Source: Virgibacillus_O xinjiangensis
Lineage (GTDB): Bacteria > Bacillota > Bacilli > Bacillales > Amphibacillaceae
Direction of reading: 5' to 3'
Length of the DNA: 64,000 bases
Assembly: GCF_042643145.1 (NCBI RefSeq)
Contig: NZ_JBHRSA010000009.1
Location: 1 to 64,000, forward strand
In this document: piece after piece, positions 25,181-33,220 of the stretch
How positions within the stretch are numbered: position 1 is the stretch's first letter
Layout of the letters: each line of letters begins with the position of its first letter
Program-made: the position numbers and the translations under genes
Notes under the pieces: generated by a model
The model's database searches: none
Seen by the model: only the letters and a program-made list of their open reading frames with translations
What the model was told of the DNA's origin: nothing

Positions 25181-26749
25181 ATGAATACAGCAACGATTCA
25201 GATACTTTATACCAGCGATGTTCACGGTCATGCCATGCCTGTCACCTATGGAACAAAAGTGGATGGAGGACTGGCATCATATGCCACCGCCGTCAAAAAT
25301 GCGAGAGCCAAAAACCCTGACATATTGGTAGTAGATAATGGGGATTTGATCCAGGGAACACCCTTGATGACCCATTACGTAAAGGAGCATGCTTCCAAGG
25401 AGAATCCAATGGTCGGTATCATGAACCGGATTGGAATAGATGCCGGTGTTCCCGGCAACCATGAATTCAACTTCGGAAAGAATATTTTTCAAGCAGCCGT
25501 AGATCAATCCGACTTCCCTTGGTTGTCTGCCAATATTATGGATAAGCGGTCAGGGCAGCCTTACTTTGGTCAGCCATATAAGATCTTTGTGATGGATCAC
25601 GGTGTTCGCGTAGCCATTATCGGAGTCACGACACACTACATACCGAACTGGGAGGATCCAGAGCATATTTCTACTCTGGATTTTGCTGATGCTTTATCCA
25701 CATTAGACACTTGGGTAAAACACCTCCGGCAACAAGAGAATCCGGATATCATCATAGGCATGTACCACGGTGGATTGGAAAGGGACCCTGACACGGGCGA
25801 ACCGACAGAGAACCCAACAGGAGAGAATCAAGGCTTTGAAATGTGTGAAAAAATAAATGGGTTAGACATCCTCCTTACCGGTCATCAGCATCGTCAGTTG
25901 GTCTCCACTATTAATGGGGTTTTAGTCGTACAACCAGGCCACAACGCGCAGGCGTATGGAAATGTCACCATCCACCTGGAGAAGATGGAGGATCAATGGA
26001 GATTGGCCAAAAAACATGCCTCCATCGAAAAATTGAGCGGGACTGAGGCTGACTGTGGGATTTTGAACTACTTGGAAGAGATCGAATCATCCACACAGAA
26101 CTGGCTGGATGAGCCGGTAGGATATATTGAAGGAGATATGACTATCGACGATCCACTTCAGACAAGAATAGAAAAACATCCGTTCATTGAATTTATCCAA
26201 AAAGTACAGATGGAAGCAAGCGGTGTGGATATCTCTGTGACAGCCCTGCTGAATAATGAAGCTGGAGGTTTTAAAGGACAGGTGACTATGCGAGATATCG
26301 TATCCAATTATATATACCCGAATACCTTGGTAGTGCTTGAACTCACCGGAAGGGACATACATGCTGCATTGGAAAAGAGTGCTGACTATTTCACTCTCGA
26401 TGAAGACAGAAACATAGCGGTCAACCCTTCTTACATCGAACCGAAACCGCAGCACTATAACTATGATATGTGGGAAGGTATTGAATATACGATTGATGTG
26501 GCCAAACCAACTGGGGAAAGGATCGAAACCATTACCTATCATGGAGAACCGCTCCGCGAAGAACAGACATATCAGGTCGTATTGAACAATTATCGTGCCT
26601 CAGGCGGCGGAAACTACGATATGTTCAAAGGCAAACCCGTACTAAAAGAAATTCAAAAAGATGCCGTAGAATTGATCCGCAATTACTTTGAAAAACATCC
26701 ATCAGTTCCAGCTACAGTTCGGAAAAACTTTTACGTAAAAAAAAGTTAA
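25181..26749 (+). CDS. yunD: 5'-nucleotidase-family metallophosphoesterase (YunD-like)
   Basis: A 522-residue bifunctional UDP-sugar hydrolase/5'-nucleotidase-type enzyme. The calcineurin-like domain has LYTSDVHGHAMP, VVDNGDLIQGTP, GVPGNHEFNFG and LTGHQHRQ, covering the metal-binding motifs. The C-terminal 5'-nucleotidase domain follows from about residue 330. No signal peptide is seen, so it is probably cytoplasmic like B. subtilis YunD. The start is ATG 25181, six nt past GGAAG; a TTG two codons earlier is less likely. Confidence 0.9.
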   Translation: MNTATIQILYTSDVHGHAMPVTYGTKVDGGLASYATAVKNARAKNPDILVVDNGDLIQGTPLMTHYVKEHASKENPMVGIMNRIGIDAGVPGNHEFNFGKNIFQAAVDQSDFPWLSANIMDKRSGQPYFGQPYKIFVMDHGVRVAIIGVTTHYIPNWEDPEHISTLDFADALSTLDTWVKHLRQQENPDIIIGMYHGGLERDPDTGEPTENPTGENQGFEMCEKINGLDILLTGHQHRQLVSTINGVLVVQPGHNAQAYGNVTIHLEKMEDQWRLAKKHASIEKLSGTEADCGILNYLEEIESSTQNWLDEPVGYIEGDMTIDDPLQTRIEKHPFIEFIQKVQMEASGVDISVTALLNNEAGGFKGQVTMRDIVSNYIYPNTLVVLELTGRDIHAALEKSADYFTLDEDRNIAVNPSYIEPKPQHYNYDMWEGIEYTIDVAKPTGERIETITYHGEPLREEQTYQVVLNNYRASGGGNYDMFKGKPVLKEIQKDAVELIRNYFEKHPSVPATVRKNFYVKKS

Positions 26750-26754
26750 TGAAA

Positions 26755-26785
26755 GGCAGCCCGCCGACGTCGGGCTGCCCCTATC
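26755..26785 (+). terminator. GC-rich hairpin after yunD
   Basis: GGCAGCCCG / CGGGCTGCC with a 7-nt loop. The T-run after it is poor, so termination efficiency is uncertain. Confidence 0.6.
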
Positions 26786-26863
26786 TATTGGTGCTATCGC
26801 CGATTTCCTGCGTGTCCTGCTGATAAAACCTGCGTCTCTACAGGGGAGCCTCAACTGAATCCG

Positions 26864-27451
26864 TTAGTCTTCCTGGTCGATTTCCAGGACGATAATATCG
26901 CCTGTATAAGCATCTATCACAAGCTCCGCCTCATCTTCTCCATTGACCAGGTCGATTTCATAAACCATCCGCCCGTCGTCCTCTTCCAGTTCCAGCTGCT
27001 CCACCACTGTCCCTGGAAATTCTTGATGAGCTATTTCCTTTGCCCGCTCATAGCCGAGCAATGCACTGCCTGTATCTTCTTCCTTCCTATCCGCTTCTTC
27101 CTGTTCCGGCGGCTCTTTCTGCTCATTCTTTTCCCGTTCTCCCTGGCTCTGTTGAGGTTCTGAAGAATCATCGATCACTTCAAGGTTCAGCACCTGGCCG
27201 CTATGTCCATCCAAATGGAGGGCATATTGCTTTCCTGCCGATTCCACGTCAATAATGTAAATCGGCTCACCATCTTCATTCACAAGTTTTACTTCCCCTA
27301 TGGTACCGGGATATTGATCACCAGCCATCTGCTTTGCCTCTTCCTTGCTGATGGCTGGTTCCCTTGAAATAGCTCCGGATTGAAAGATTCCTATGCCGAA
27401 AATGATCAGGACGGCAACAACCGCCAATGTAACAACCGACTTCTTATTCAT
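26864..27451 (-). CDS. Membrane-anchored protein with two PepSY domains
   Basis: A 195-residue protein with one N-terminal TM or uncleaved signal (SVVTLAVVAVLIIFGIGIF). Two PepSY domains (about 33-95 and 130-195) are joined by a Glu/Gln/Lys-rich linker. It sits just downstream of a histidine kinase and response regulator on the same strand, the same order as ykoG-ykoH-ykoI of B. subtilis. PepSY domains are extracellular and thought to inhibit proteases or modulate sensors, so it may feed the adjacent kinase. Confidence 0.82.
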   Translation of the reverse strand: MNKKSVVTLAVVAVLIIFGIGIFQSGAISREPAISKEEAKQMAGDQYPGTIGEVKLVNEDGEPIYIIDVESAGKQYALHLDGHSGQVLNLEVIDDSSEPQQSQGEREKNEQKEPPEQEEADRKEEDTGSALLGYERAKEIAHQEFPGTVVEQLELEEDDGRMVYEIDLVNGEDEAELVIDAYTGDIIVLEIDQED

Positions 27452-27529
27452 CGCCCACCCTCCTTACTTTTCACTATACTGGAGCCTAATAAAAAAAAGC
27501 TGTGAAGAAGATTAGAAATCAATGAGATT

Positions 27530-28888
27530 TTACTTCAGGAGAGGTAGGCGCAGGTAGAACGAGGCCCCTTCCCCTTCAACACTCTCCACGGTCAATTCTC
27601 CACCATGTTCCAAAGCAATCGACCTGGCTATCGCAAGCCCGAGTCCCGTGCCACCGGAGTCCCTGCTTCTCGCCTTGTCCATCCGGTAGAAGCGGTCAAA
27701 AATGCGTTCCTGGTCTTCTTTTGGTATCCCATTTCCATAATCTCTCACCACTATTACCGCTTCTCCATCTTCTTTCGAAACGAGAACTTGGATTTTCTCA
27801 TTGCTGTATTTCAGCGCATTATCGATAAGAATGTACAGAACTTGTTCCAATTGGTCCGTGTCCCCCACAACTAGCAATTCTTCTGTATTTTTCTCCAGTT
27901 GAATCGGCCGGGAATAGGCTCTTCGGAAGGTATTTGTCGTTTCCTCTGCCAATGTGGTGATATTTAATTCCTGCATATTGGCAGATTGCTTATTCTTGGC
28001 AAGGGCAAGCATTTGTTCCACCAATTTCTTCATCCGTTCAGCCTCAGAATCGATGGCCTCCAAAGACTCATCAACCAGTGCTGGATTTTCCGTTCCCCTG
28101 CGTTTCAACAACTGGGAGTAACTTTTAATAATAGAAATTGGCGTCTTCAACTCATGTGAGGCATCCGACACAAAAATTTCCTGTTTTTCAAAGTTATCCT
28201 TCAGATAATCAATCATTTCATTAAATGTTTTTTCCATTTCATGCAGTTCATCATTGGACCGGTTATCTACAGAAATCTTTTCCCATTCTGATCGGTCGAT
28301 ATTTATTCTCATTGCTTTAGTCAGCTGTGTGATCGGCTGCAGCAGGAATCTGCTGAGTACAGTACCTGCTATTGCCACGGGCAGAAGCATGATAGCTGAT
28401 GCAATCGACAACACATAGAATAGTGTGGTCATTGTATCGCTGAGTGGTTCCAAGTGGTTCGAGACTTGCAAGGAAGCAACTTCCCCGGTATTTTCTCCTG
28501 AACTCCAGATGATCGGCTTAGTCACGTAAGCAATGTCTGCTCCATCCTCTTGGGGAAGAATGGATGATGATTCTGTCGTCGAATAGGACCCTGGTTGGCT
28601 AAGATAGTCGCTGTTTCTAGTCTGCACCGTCCATACCTCCTCCCCTTCTCCCACAATGCGAATCATGCCATTGGTCGGTAGATAAGCATTTAGAAGGCCG
28701 CTGACATCTGTTGCTGAACTGTCTGCAAGTTCCTGTGCCAGTAAATCAGCCTCATTGGAAAGCTGTTCCAATTCACTGGTTGCCGCAATATGATAGAAAA
28801 GAAAATAAATGGACGTATTCACTAATAGAATCAGAACGAGCATGAATAAGGTGGAAAACAGTTGAATCTTCGTTTTCAGTTTCATCAT
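27530..28888 (-). CDS. Sensor histidine kinase (YkoH-like)
   Basis: A 452-residue membrane kinase. TM1 (about 9-31) and TM2 (about 155-178) flank an extracytoplasmic sensor domain of about 120 residues; then HAMP, HisKA with SDASHELKTPISII, and HATPase with DNALKYSN, RDYGNGIP and GTGLGLAIA. It overlaps the response regulator stop by 4 nt (ATGA). The input signal is unknown; the PepSY neighbour suggests an envelope cue. Confidence 0.88.
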   Translation of the reverse strand: MMKLKTKIQLFSTLFMLVLILLVNTSIYFLFYHIAATSELEQLSNEADLLAQELADSSATDVSGLLNAYLPTNGMIRIVGEGEEVWTVQTRNSDYLSQPGSYSTTESSSILPQEDGADIAYVTKPIIWSSGENTGEVASLQVSNHLEPLSDTMTTLFYVLSIASAIMLLPVAIAGTVLSRFLLQPITQLTKAMRINIDRSEWEKISVDNRSNDELHEMEKTFNEMIDYLKDNFEKQEIFVSDASHELKTPISIIKSYSQLLKRRGTENPALVDESLEAIDSEAERMKKLVEQMLALAKNKQSANMQELNITTLAEETTNTFRRAYSRPIQLEKNTEELLVVGDTDQLEQVLYILIDNALKYSNEKIQVLVSKEDGEAVIVVRDYGNGIPKEDQERIFDRFYRMDKARSRDSGGTGLGLAIARSIALEHGGELTVESVEGEGASFYLRLPLLK

Positions 28889-29574
28889 TCACTATCCTTT
28901 ATGGTATAACCGACGCCCCGCACTGTCTGAATCAACGGGGTATCATAGCCTTTATCCATCTTTTGGCGCAGATAACGGATATAGACGTCGACCACATTCG
29001 TATCTCCATAATAATCAAATCCCCAAACCTGCTCCATCAATCGGTCTCTGGTAAGTACGATATTTTTATTTTTCAACAGGGTGACCAGCAAGTCAAACTC
29101 TCTTGGCGTCAATTCCACCTGATTGTTCCCCCTGTGGACCTCTCGACGGCTGATATCCACCTGCAGATCCGCAGCAACAAGCTTATCCCCTTTTGCCTGA
29201 CGACTTCCAGGGACGCGGAGATGGGCACGGACCCGGGCAAGCAGTTCTTCAATCTGAAACGGTTTGGTAATATAATCATTGGCACCAAGATCAAGCCCGC
29301 TGACCTTATCATGTACTTCGTCCCTTGCGGTCAATAGAATTACCGGTGTTTCTTCATCCCTGCGGCGAAAGCGCCGGAGCACTTCCAAGCCGCTCAATTC
29401 TGGAATCATGATATCAAGCAGGATCAAATCCCACTGTTTTTCCTCCATCAACTGGAGTGCATCTTCCCCGTTATCTGCGATCTTTGTTCCATAATTTTCA
29501 TACCCAAGCTCCAACTCCAGGACTCGGCTGATTTTGCGCTCGTCCTCGACAATCAGAATCTCTTGTCCTGCCAC
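28885..29574 (-). CDS. OmpR-family response regulator (YkoG-like)
   Basis: A 229-residue regulator: receiver domain with Asp54 in LILLDIMIPE and Lys in YITKPF, then a winged-helix DNA-binding domain (VELTPREFDLLVTLL, NVVDVYIRYLRQK). The start is uncertain; a GTG at 29574 lies 5 nt past AGGTGA and is preferred over a GTG five codons earlier. Divergent from the glyoxalase-like gene. Confidence 0.88.
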   Translation of the reverse strand: MAGQEILIVEDERKISRVLELELGYENYGTKIADNGEDALQLMEEKQWDLILLDIMIPELSGLEVLRRFRRRDEETPVILLTARDEVHDKVSGLDLGANDYITKPFQIEELLARVRAHLRVPGSRQAKGDKLVAADLQVDISRREVHRGNNQVELTPREFDLLVTLLKNKNIVLTRDRLMEQVWGFDYYGDTNVVDVYIRYLRQKMDKGYDTPLIQTVRGVGYTIKDSE

Positions 29575-29685
29575 CACGATCACCTGCACTTTTCTATTTT
29601 ACTTGTACTATACCATGAAACAGACTTTCCAATATACCTGCTGCAAGCTACAATGAATATAGAACCTATTAGAAAGGATGGTCGG

Positions 29686-30321
29686 ATGCTTGCATTGGAT
29701 CACATCGTAATTGCCGCCAGAAACCCAGAGCACGCCGCGAAGGATTATGGAAATAGACACGGCGTGGTCACTGTTCAAGGTGGGAGGCATCACGAATGGG
29801 GAACCTCCAACCACTTGGCATTTTTTAAAAATGAATGCTATATAGAGTGGATTGGAGTGGAAGATTGGCAAACGGCTGAGAAATCAAAAAATCCGCTGAT
29901 TCGACAAGTTGTTGAATCTCTGCAGGAAGAGAGAGAAGGAATCATCCGACTCGCTCTAAGGACAGAGGAGATGGACAAATACCAGCAACATTTCCAAGAG
30001 TCCAACATTCCATATACAGGTCCGTTCCCTGGAAGCCGGACTCGGCCGGACGGATCCCAACTGGAATGGAAAATGCTCTTCCCAGAAGGAGAGCCGGTAC
30101 TTCCTTTTCTGATTGAGTGGGGCCAAGGGATAAACAGCCCAGAAGATCCCCGCCAAATCAACACGGAATCCATTTCTTCCATAACATGGCGGGACAAATC
30201 GCTTCAGCAGTGGAGCGACATCTTCTCGCTCGCTGAAGAAAACCAGGGAGTCCGCCTGTCAAACACCCACTTACAAGGGCAGGAAAACGTACACGCACCA
30301 TTCTTGAACCTAGGTTTATGA
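29686..30321 (+). CDS. Glyoxalase-like (VOC) domain protein
   Basis: A 211-residue protein of the Glyoxalase_3 type, with the VOC start LDHIVIAARNPEHAAKDY. Metal-ligand positions His4 of the motif and Glu in CYIEWIGV are visible. Function unknown. The start chosen is ATG 29686, 7 nt after AAGGA; an ATG 11 codons earlier (29653) is possible. Confidence 0.75.
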   Translation: MLALDHIVIAARNPEHAAKDYGNRHGVVTVQGGRHHEWGTSNHLAFFKNECYIEWIGVEDWQTAEKSKNPLIRQVVESLQEEREGIIRLALRTEEMDKYQQHFQESNIPYTGPFPGSRTRPDGSQLEWKMLFPEGEPVLPFLIEWGQGINSPEDPRQINTESISSITWRDKSLQQWSDIFSLAEENQGVRLSNTHLQGQENVHAPFLNLGL

Positions 30322-30325
30322 TTAT

Positions 30326-30368
30326 AAAAAAACATGATCATCCTTTTATTGGATGACCATGTTTTTTT
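30326..30368. terminator. Bidirectional terminator
   Basis: AAAAAACATG(A)TCATCC / GGATGA(C)CATGTTTTTTT stem with a 7-nt loop, between the convergent VOC and thioredoxin genes. Confidence 0.88.
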
Positions 30369-30688
30369 CAGCCAAGCTGCTGATGCAAGAAGTCACTGAC
30401 AGACTCTGGCGTTTTCGTATAGGCACTATGCTGGTGGGCGAGCTTTTCACCATCTTTGAAGATCAAGATGCTTGGTATGCCCATTACCTCATACTCCTGT
30501 GCAAGCCCTTCTACCTCATCACTATTCACTTCATACCAGTCAAATTGCTTGAATTCATCCATTACTCCGTCAATGAACATATCCATCCTCTTGCAGTCCG
30601 GGCACCAGTCCGCGAAGAATTTCACAATTACCGGCTCATCACTCTGAATAATTTCATCAAATTTCTCTCTCGTATCTATATGTTCCAT
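30368..30688 (-). CDS. ydbP: Thioredoxin-like protein (YdbP)
   Basis: A 106-residue thioredoxin-fold protein with active site FFADWCPDCKRM and cis-proline MGIPSILIF. The WCPDC variant is shared with B. subtilis YdbP, which lies near cshA in that genome. Cytoplasmic thiol-disulfide exchange is expected; the client is unknown. Confidence 0.85.
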   Translation of the reverse strand: MEHIDTREKFDEIIQSDEPVIVKFFADWCPDCKRMDMFIDGVMDEFKQFDWYEVNSDEVEGLAQEYEVMGIPSILIFKDGEKLAHQHSAYTKTPESVSDFLHQQLG

Positions 30689-30766
30689 CCCGTACCATCT
30701 CCTTCTAAGTATTTGCCTTTATTGTAACGGTTCTCTCCAGTAATGTCTTATGACATGCTTGTCCCA

Positions 30767-31576
30767 CTAATGTTCCAACCGTCCAAGGATATAAGCTGCA
30801 GCAAGACCTGCTGCAAACGTGCCCACACTGATCATCAATCCCGTGCCGGTATCCGGCCACCCTGGAAAGACTACAAGTACCGAACCTAGTACCAAGCCAA
30901 TAACTACTGAAAACGTTCCAGTATAATAATGCTTCAGGCAATAATGGATCACTTTACTCATAACCACAATTCCTGCAGCAATGCCACACCCAATGACGGC
31001 AATCAAATCCAATTGAAGATTACTGATGGCCGACATTACGGTGGCATATACGCCGATGATCAGCAATATGAGAGAGCCGCTTATTCCCGGCAAAATCATG
31101 GCACTGCTTGCAATAAAGCCGGAAAAGAACAAAAGTATATAAGTGGACATCGTGATATTCTGGATGACAGCACCTTCTTCGGGTGTGATGAATGCCATCG
31201 ATCCTACCAGTATGATACCGGCAATCAGCAAAATGATATGCTTCCCTTTGAAAGAGCGCTTGGCATCTGCCTTGTCGAACAAATAAGGAACCACACCCAA
31301 TATCAGACCGAGAAAGAAAAACTGTGTAGGTCCAGGATGGTGCTCAAACAACCATTCCATCAAACTGGCAAGCAGGAAGATGGCTAGTACCACTCCAAGC
31401 CCCAATGGTATCAAGAATCCCAGATGCTTTTTCCACTCTTTGCTGAAAAGTCCGTTGACCGCTGCAATCAACCGGTCGTATATTCCAAGCACTACTGCTA
31501 TCGTTCCTCCACTGACCCCTGGGACCACGTCACTCGTCCCCATCAGCATTCCACGATACAAATTTCTCCATTCCAT
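30767..31576 (-). CDS. popT: DUF368 membrane protein, undecaprenyl-phosphate translocase PopT
   Basis: A 269-residue polytopic membrane protein with about eight TM helices. The two inverted repeat signatures GTSDVVPGVSGGTIAVV and SSAMILPGISGSLILLI define DUF368. DUF368 proteins were shown in S. aureus and V. cholerae to return undecaprenyl phosphate across the membrane for cell-wall synthesis, with the need greatest at alkaline pH or in sodium. This fits a halophile. The start chosen is ATG 31576 with GAGGAG 10 nt upstream; the frame runs 16 codons further back to a TTG. Confidence 0.88.
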   Translation of the reverse strand: MEWRNLYRGMLMGTSDVVPGVSGGTIAVVLGIYDRLIAAVNGLFSKEWKKHLGFLIPLGLGVVLAIFLLASLMEWLFEHHPGPTQFFFLGLILGVVPYLFDKADAKRSFKGKHIILLIAGIILVGSMAFITPEEGAVIQNITMSTYILLFFSGFIASSAMILPGISGSLILLIIGVYATVMSAISNLQLDLIAVIGCGIAAGIVVMSKVIHYCLKHYYTGTFSVVIGLVLGSVLVVFPGWPDTGTGLMISVGTFAAGLAAAYILGRLEH

Positions 31577-31733
31577 ACTGCCCATTCTCCTCAATGTATC
31601 TAGCTGTCTATTATCTTCAAACAACTCTATTATATCAAATTCAGCCTGATATTATTACTAAAATCTCATCAGCTTCCGTGCATGCGTATGACCGCACCTC
31701 AGCACTTTTCAGTCACCAGCCGATGCAGGGGAT

Positions 31734-31758
31734 GTTTATGATCCATGCTTGAGGGAAT
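31734..31758 (+). promoter_or_regulatory. Candidate sigma-B promoter of the YfhE-like gene
   Basis: GTTTAT (31734-31739), 13 bp, GGGAAT (31753-31758): one mismatch per box to GTTTAA / GGGTAT, about 46 bp before the ATG. Confidence 0.5.
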
Positions 31759-31804
31759 AGGAATGATAAGAAATACTTTTTAAGAAAGGAATGAATATCC
31801 AATT

Positions 31805-31963
31805 ATGGCTAAAGCACAATATCAGCCTACCAAAAATAAACAGCTTACAGACGCACAGGAAATTCGCTATGCGAAAGATTTTAAAAGGGCAGATGCGGCT
31901 GCCGGATATCGAAGACAGAGAGTACGGGCTGCAAAAGAAGATAACCCTGATTTAATCAGATAG
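31805..31963 (+). CDS. Small YfhE-like protein
   Basis: A 52-residue basic soluble protein, MAKAQYQPTKNKQLTD onward, with the segment AQEIRYAKDFKRADAAAGYR typical of the YfhE/YfhD-type small proteins of bacilli, as far as I recall. Function unknown. AAAGGA lies somewhat far (about 14 nt) from the ATG. A strong terminator follows, and a sigma-B-like promoter precedes, so stress induction is likely. Confidence 0.65.
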   Translation: MAKAQYQPTKNKQLTDAQEIRYAKDFKRADAAAGYRRQRVRAAKEDNPDLIR

Positions 31964-31977
31964 CGGGAAAAAGACAA

Positions 31978-32007
31978 ACACCTTGTTAGATGTAACAAGG
32001 TGTTTTA
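31978..32007 (+). terminator. Terminator after the YfhE-like gene
   Basis: ACACCTTGTTA / TAACAAGGTGT stem with a 4-nt loop, followed by TTTATTATT. Confidence 0.88.
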
Positions 32008-32092
32008 TTATTGCATTAGCGTCTTTTGAAACTTTCCAACGGTGAAATCGTATAAATAAATAATAGATCATTATGGATAAAGGGGTGGCAGG

Positions 32093-32524
32093 ATGAAACG
32101 CACAGGAGAAGTCATACTGGGAATTATCGGAATGCTGGTATACACGTTTTTCGCTATTGTCGGCGGATTTATGGTATGGATGGGCAACAATCGGTCCCTG
32201 TTTCAACAGTTGCCAGAGGAATTGTCACAACAAGGGGTGGAAATATCAGAAGCTGAATTGAATTCCATCGTGGAGACGATGGGCAACAGCGGCACGCTGT
32301 TCTTAATCACTTCTTTGGCCGCAATTATCCTGGGGATAGTTTCCCTTGTGTTGCTTAGAGGAAATAAAAAACCGAAGGCGTCAGGAATCATACTGATTGT
32401 AACAGCTGTTATCAGTTCCATTATCATGACGATTGTCGGTTTTGCCGGTGGGCTTTTCTACCTGATCGCCGGTATAATGGCTTTGGTCAGGAAACCGAAA
32501 CCCGCCATACAGGATGGAGTATAA
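32093..32524 (+). CDS. DUF4064-type membrane protein
   Basis: A 143-residue protein with an N-terminal TM helix (about 7-29), an extracellular stretch (NNRSLFQQLPEELSQQG, about 32-60) and two further helices. Arrangement fits DUF4064. Function unknown. Preceded by AAAGGGGTGGCAGG. A small hairpin (CCGGCTTCACATAGCCGG) follows the stop. Confidence 0.75.
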   Translation: MKRTGEVILGIIGMLVYTFFAIVGGFMVWMGNNRSLFQQLPEELSQQGVEISEAELNSIVETMGNSGTLFLITSLAAIILGIVSLVLLRGNKKPKASGIILIVTAVISSIIMTIVGFAGGLFYLIAGIMALVRKPKPAIQDGV

Positions 32525-32581
32525 CCACCCGGCTTCACATAGCCGGGACCCCGATTACATAACCTAGTCATTAGGAATCAG

Positions 32582-32607
32582 GTTTTCTCTTATTGATAAT
32601 CGGGTAA
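32582..32607 (+). promoter_or_regulatory. Candidate sigma-B promoter of a small membrane protein gene
   Basis: GTTTTC (32582-32587), 14 bp, GGGTAA (32602-32607). The -10 matches five of six bases and the -35 four of six. It sits 38 bp before the start codon of the next gene. Confidence 0.42.
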
Positions 32608-32645
32608 ATGAATTGGACTTTTACCTTAGCTAATGAGGTGTTGGA

Positions 32646-32825
32646 ATGAAACGTTATTTAACGGCAATTTTTATCGCCATCAGTGTCGTCGTCATCATCA
32701 TCGGCATCAGCATCGACTTATATTGGAGCGGCATTGCTGCCTGGGGCACTGCCCTCATTTGTCTGCTGTTCGCGGCATACTATACCAAATATATTCCCAA
32801 TGAGAAAAAGAAGAGAAAATCATGA
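32646..32825 (+). CDS. Small hypothetical membrane protein
   Basis: A 59-residue protein starting MKRYLTAIFIAISVVV, with two hydrophobic helices (about 5-24 and 28-47) and a basic tail (NEKKKRKS). AGGTG lies 5 nt before the ATG. I do not recognise the family. The sigma-B-like promoter suggests stress expression. Confidence 0.65.
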   Translation: MKRYLTAIFIAISVVVIIIGISIDLYWSGIAAWGTALICLLFAAYYTKYIPNEKKKRKS

Positions 32826-32857
32826 GGCAGGATTGCAGATGCAGTCCTGCCTCAAGT
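32824..32857. terminator. Hairpin between convergent genes
   Basis: GAGGCAGGA / TCCTGCCTC with an inner TTGCAGATGCAG, then AAGTTTC. It starts at the stop codon of the 59-residue gene. U-run weak. Confidence 0.6.
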
Positions 32858-32861
32858 TTCA

Positions 32862-33134
32862 TCAGAGTTCGTATTTATCCTTCAATGATATGGGGGCACT
32901 TTTTACCATCTGTTGTAAGAGGAAAGAGGCAACCGCAATATCATCCACCAACCCCAATCCCAACAGGAAATCGGGAATCAAGTCAAAGGGCAGGAGAACA
33001 TAGCCTACAGCCAGTCCTGCAAACATGATTTTCTTCTTTTTATCCACTTCCCCGGATAAAATGAAATCTTTTATGAATGGTACAGATTTCCTGAACTTCA
33101 ATAAAAACTTCATTCTTCTCCATAATCTCCACAT
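32862..33134 (-). CDS. DUF1232 (YkvA-like) membrane protein
   Basis: A 90-residue protein with DUF1232 signature IMFAGLAVGYVLLPFDLIPDFLLGLGLVDD. One or two helices insert in the membrane. Function unknown. AGGTGA lies 7 nt before the ATG. It follows the alpha-glucosidase gene on the same strand but past a terminator, so it probably has its own promoter. Confidence 0.85.
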   Translation of the reverse strand: MWRLWRRMKFLLKFRKSVPFIKDFILSGEVDKKKKIMFAGLAVGYVLLPFDLIPDFLLGLGLVDDIAVASFLLQQMVKSAPISLKDKYEL

Positions 33135-33176
33135 TTGTCATTCACCTTCCTTACTCCTTTATTTCACCGTTCATCA

Positions 33177-33215
33177 AAAAAGAAAACGCGCGCCCGGAAA
33201 GTTTCCGAGCGCACG
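33177..33215 (-). terminator. Terminator after the alpha-glucosidase gene
   Basis: Read on the minus strand: GCGTGCGCTCGGAAA / TTTCCGGGCGCGCG stem followed by TTTTCTTTTTT. Confidence 0.85.
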
Positions 33216-33220
33216 CCTTG

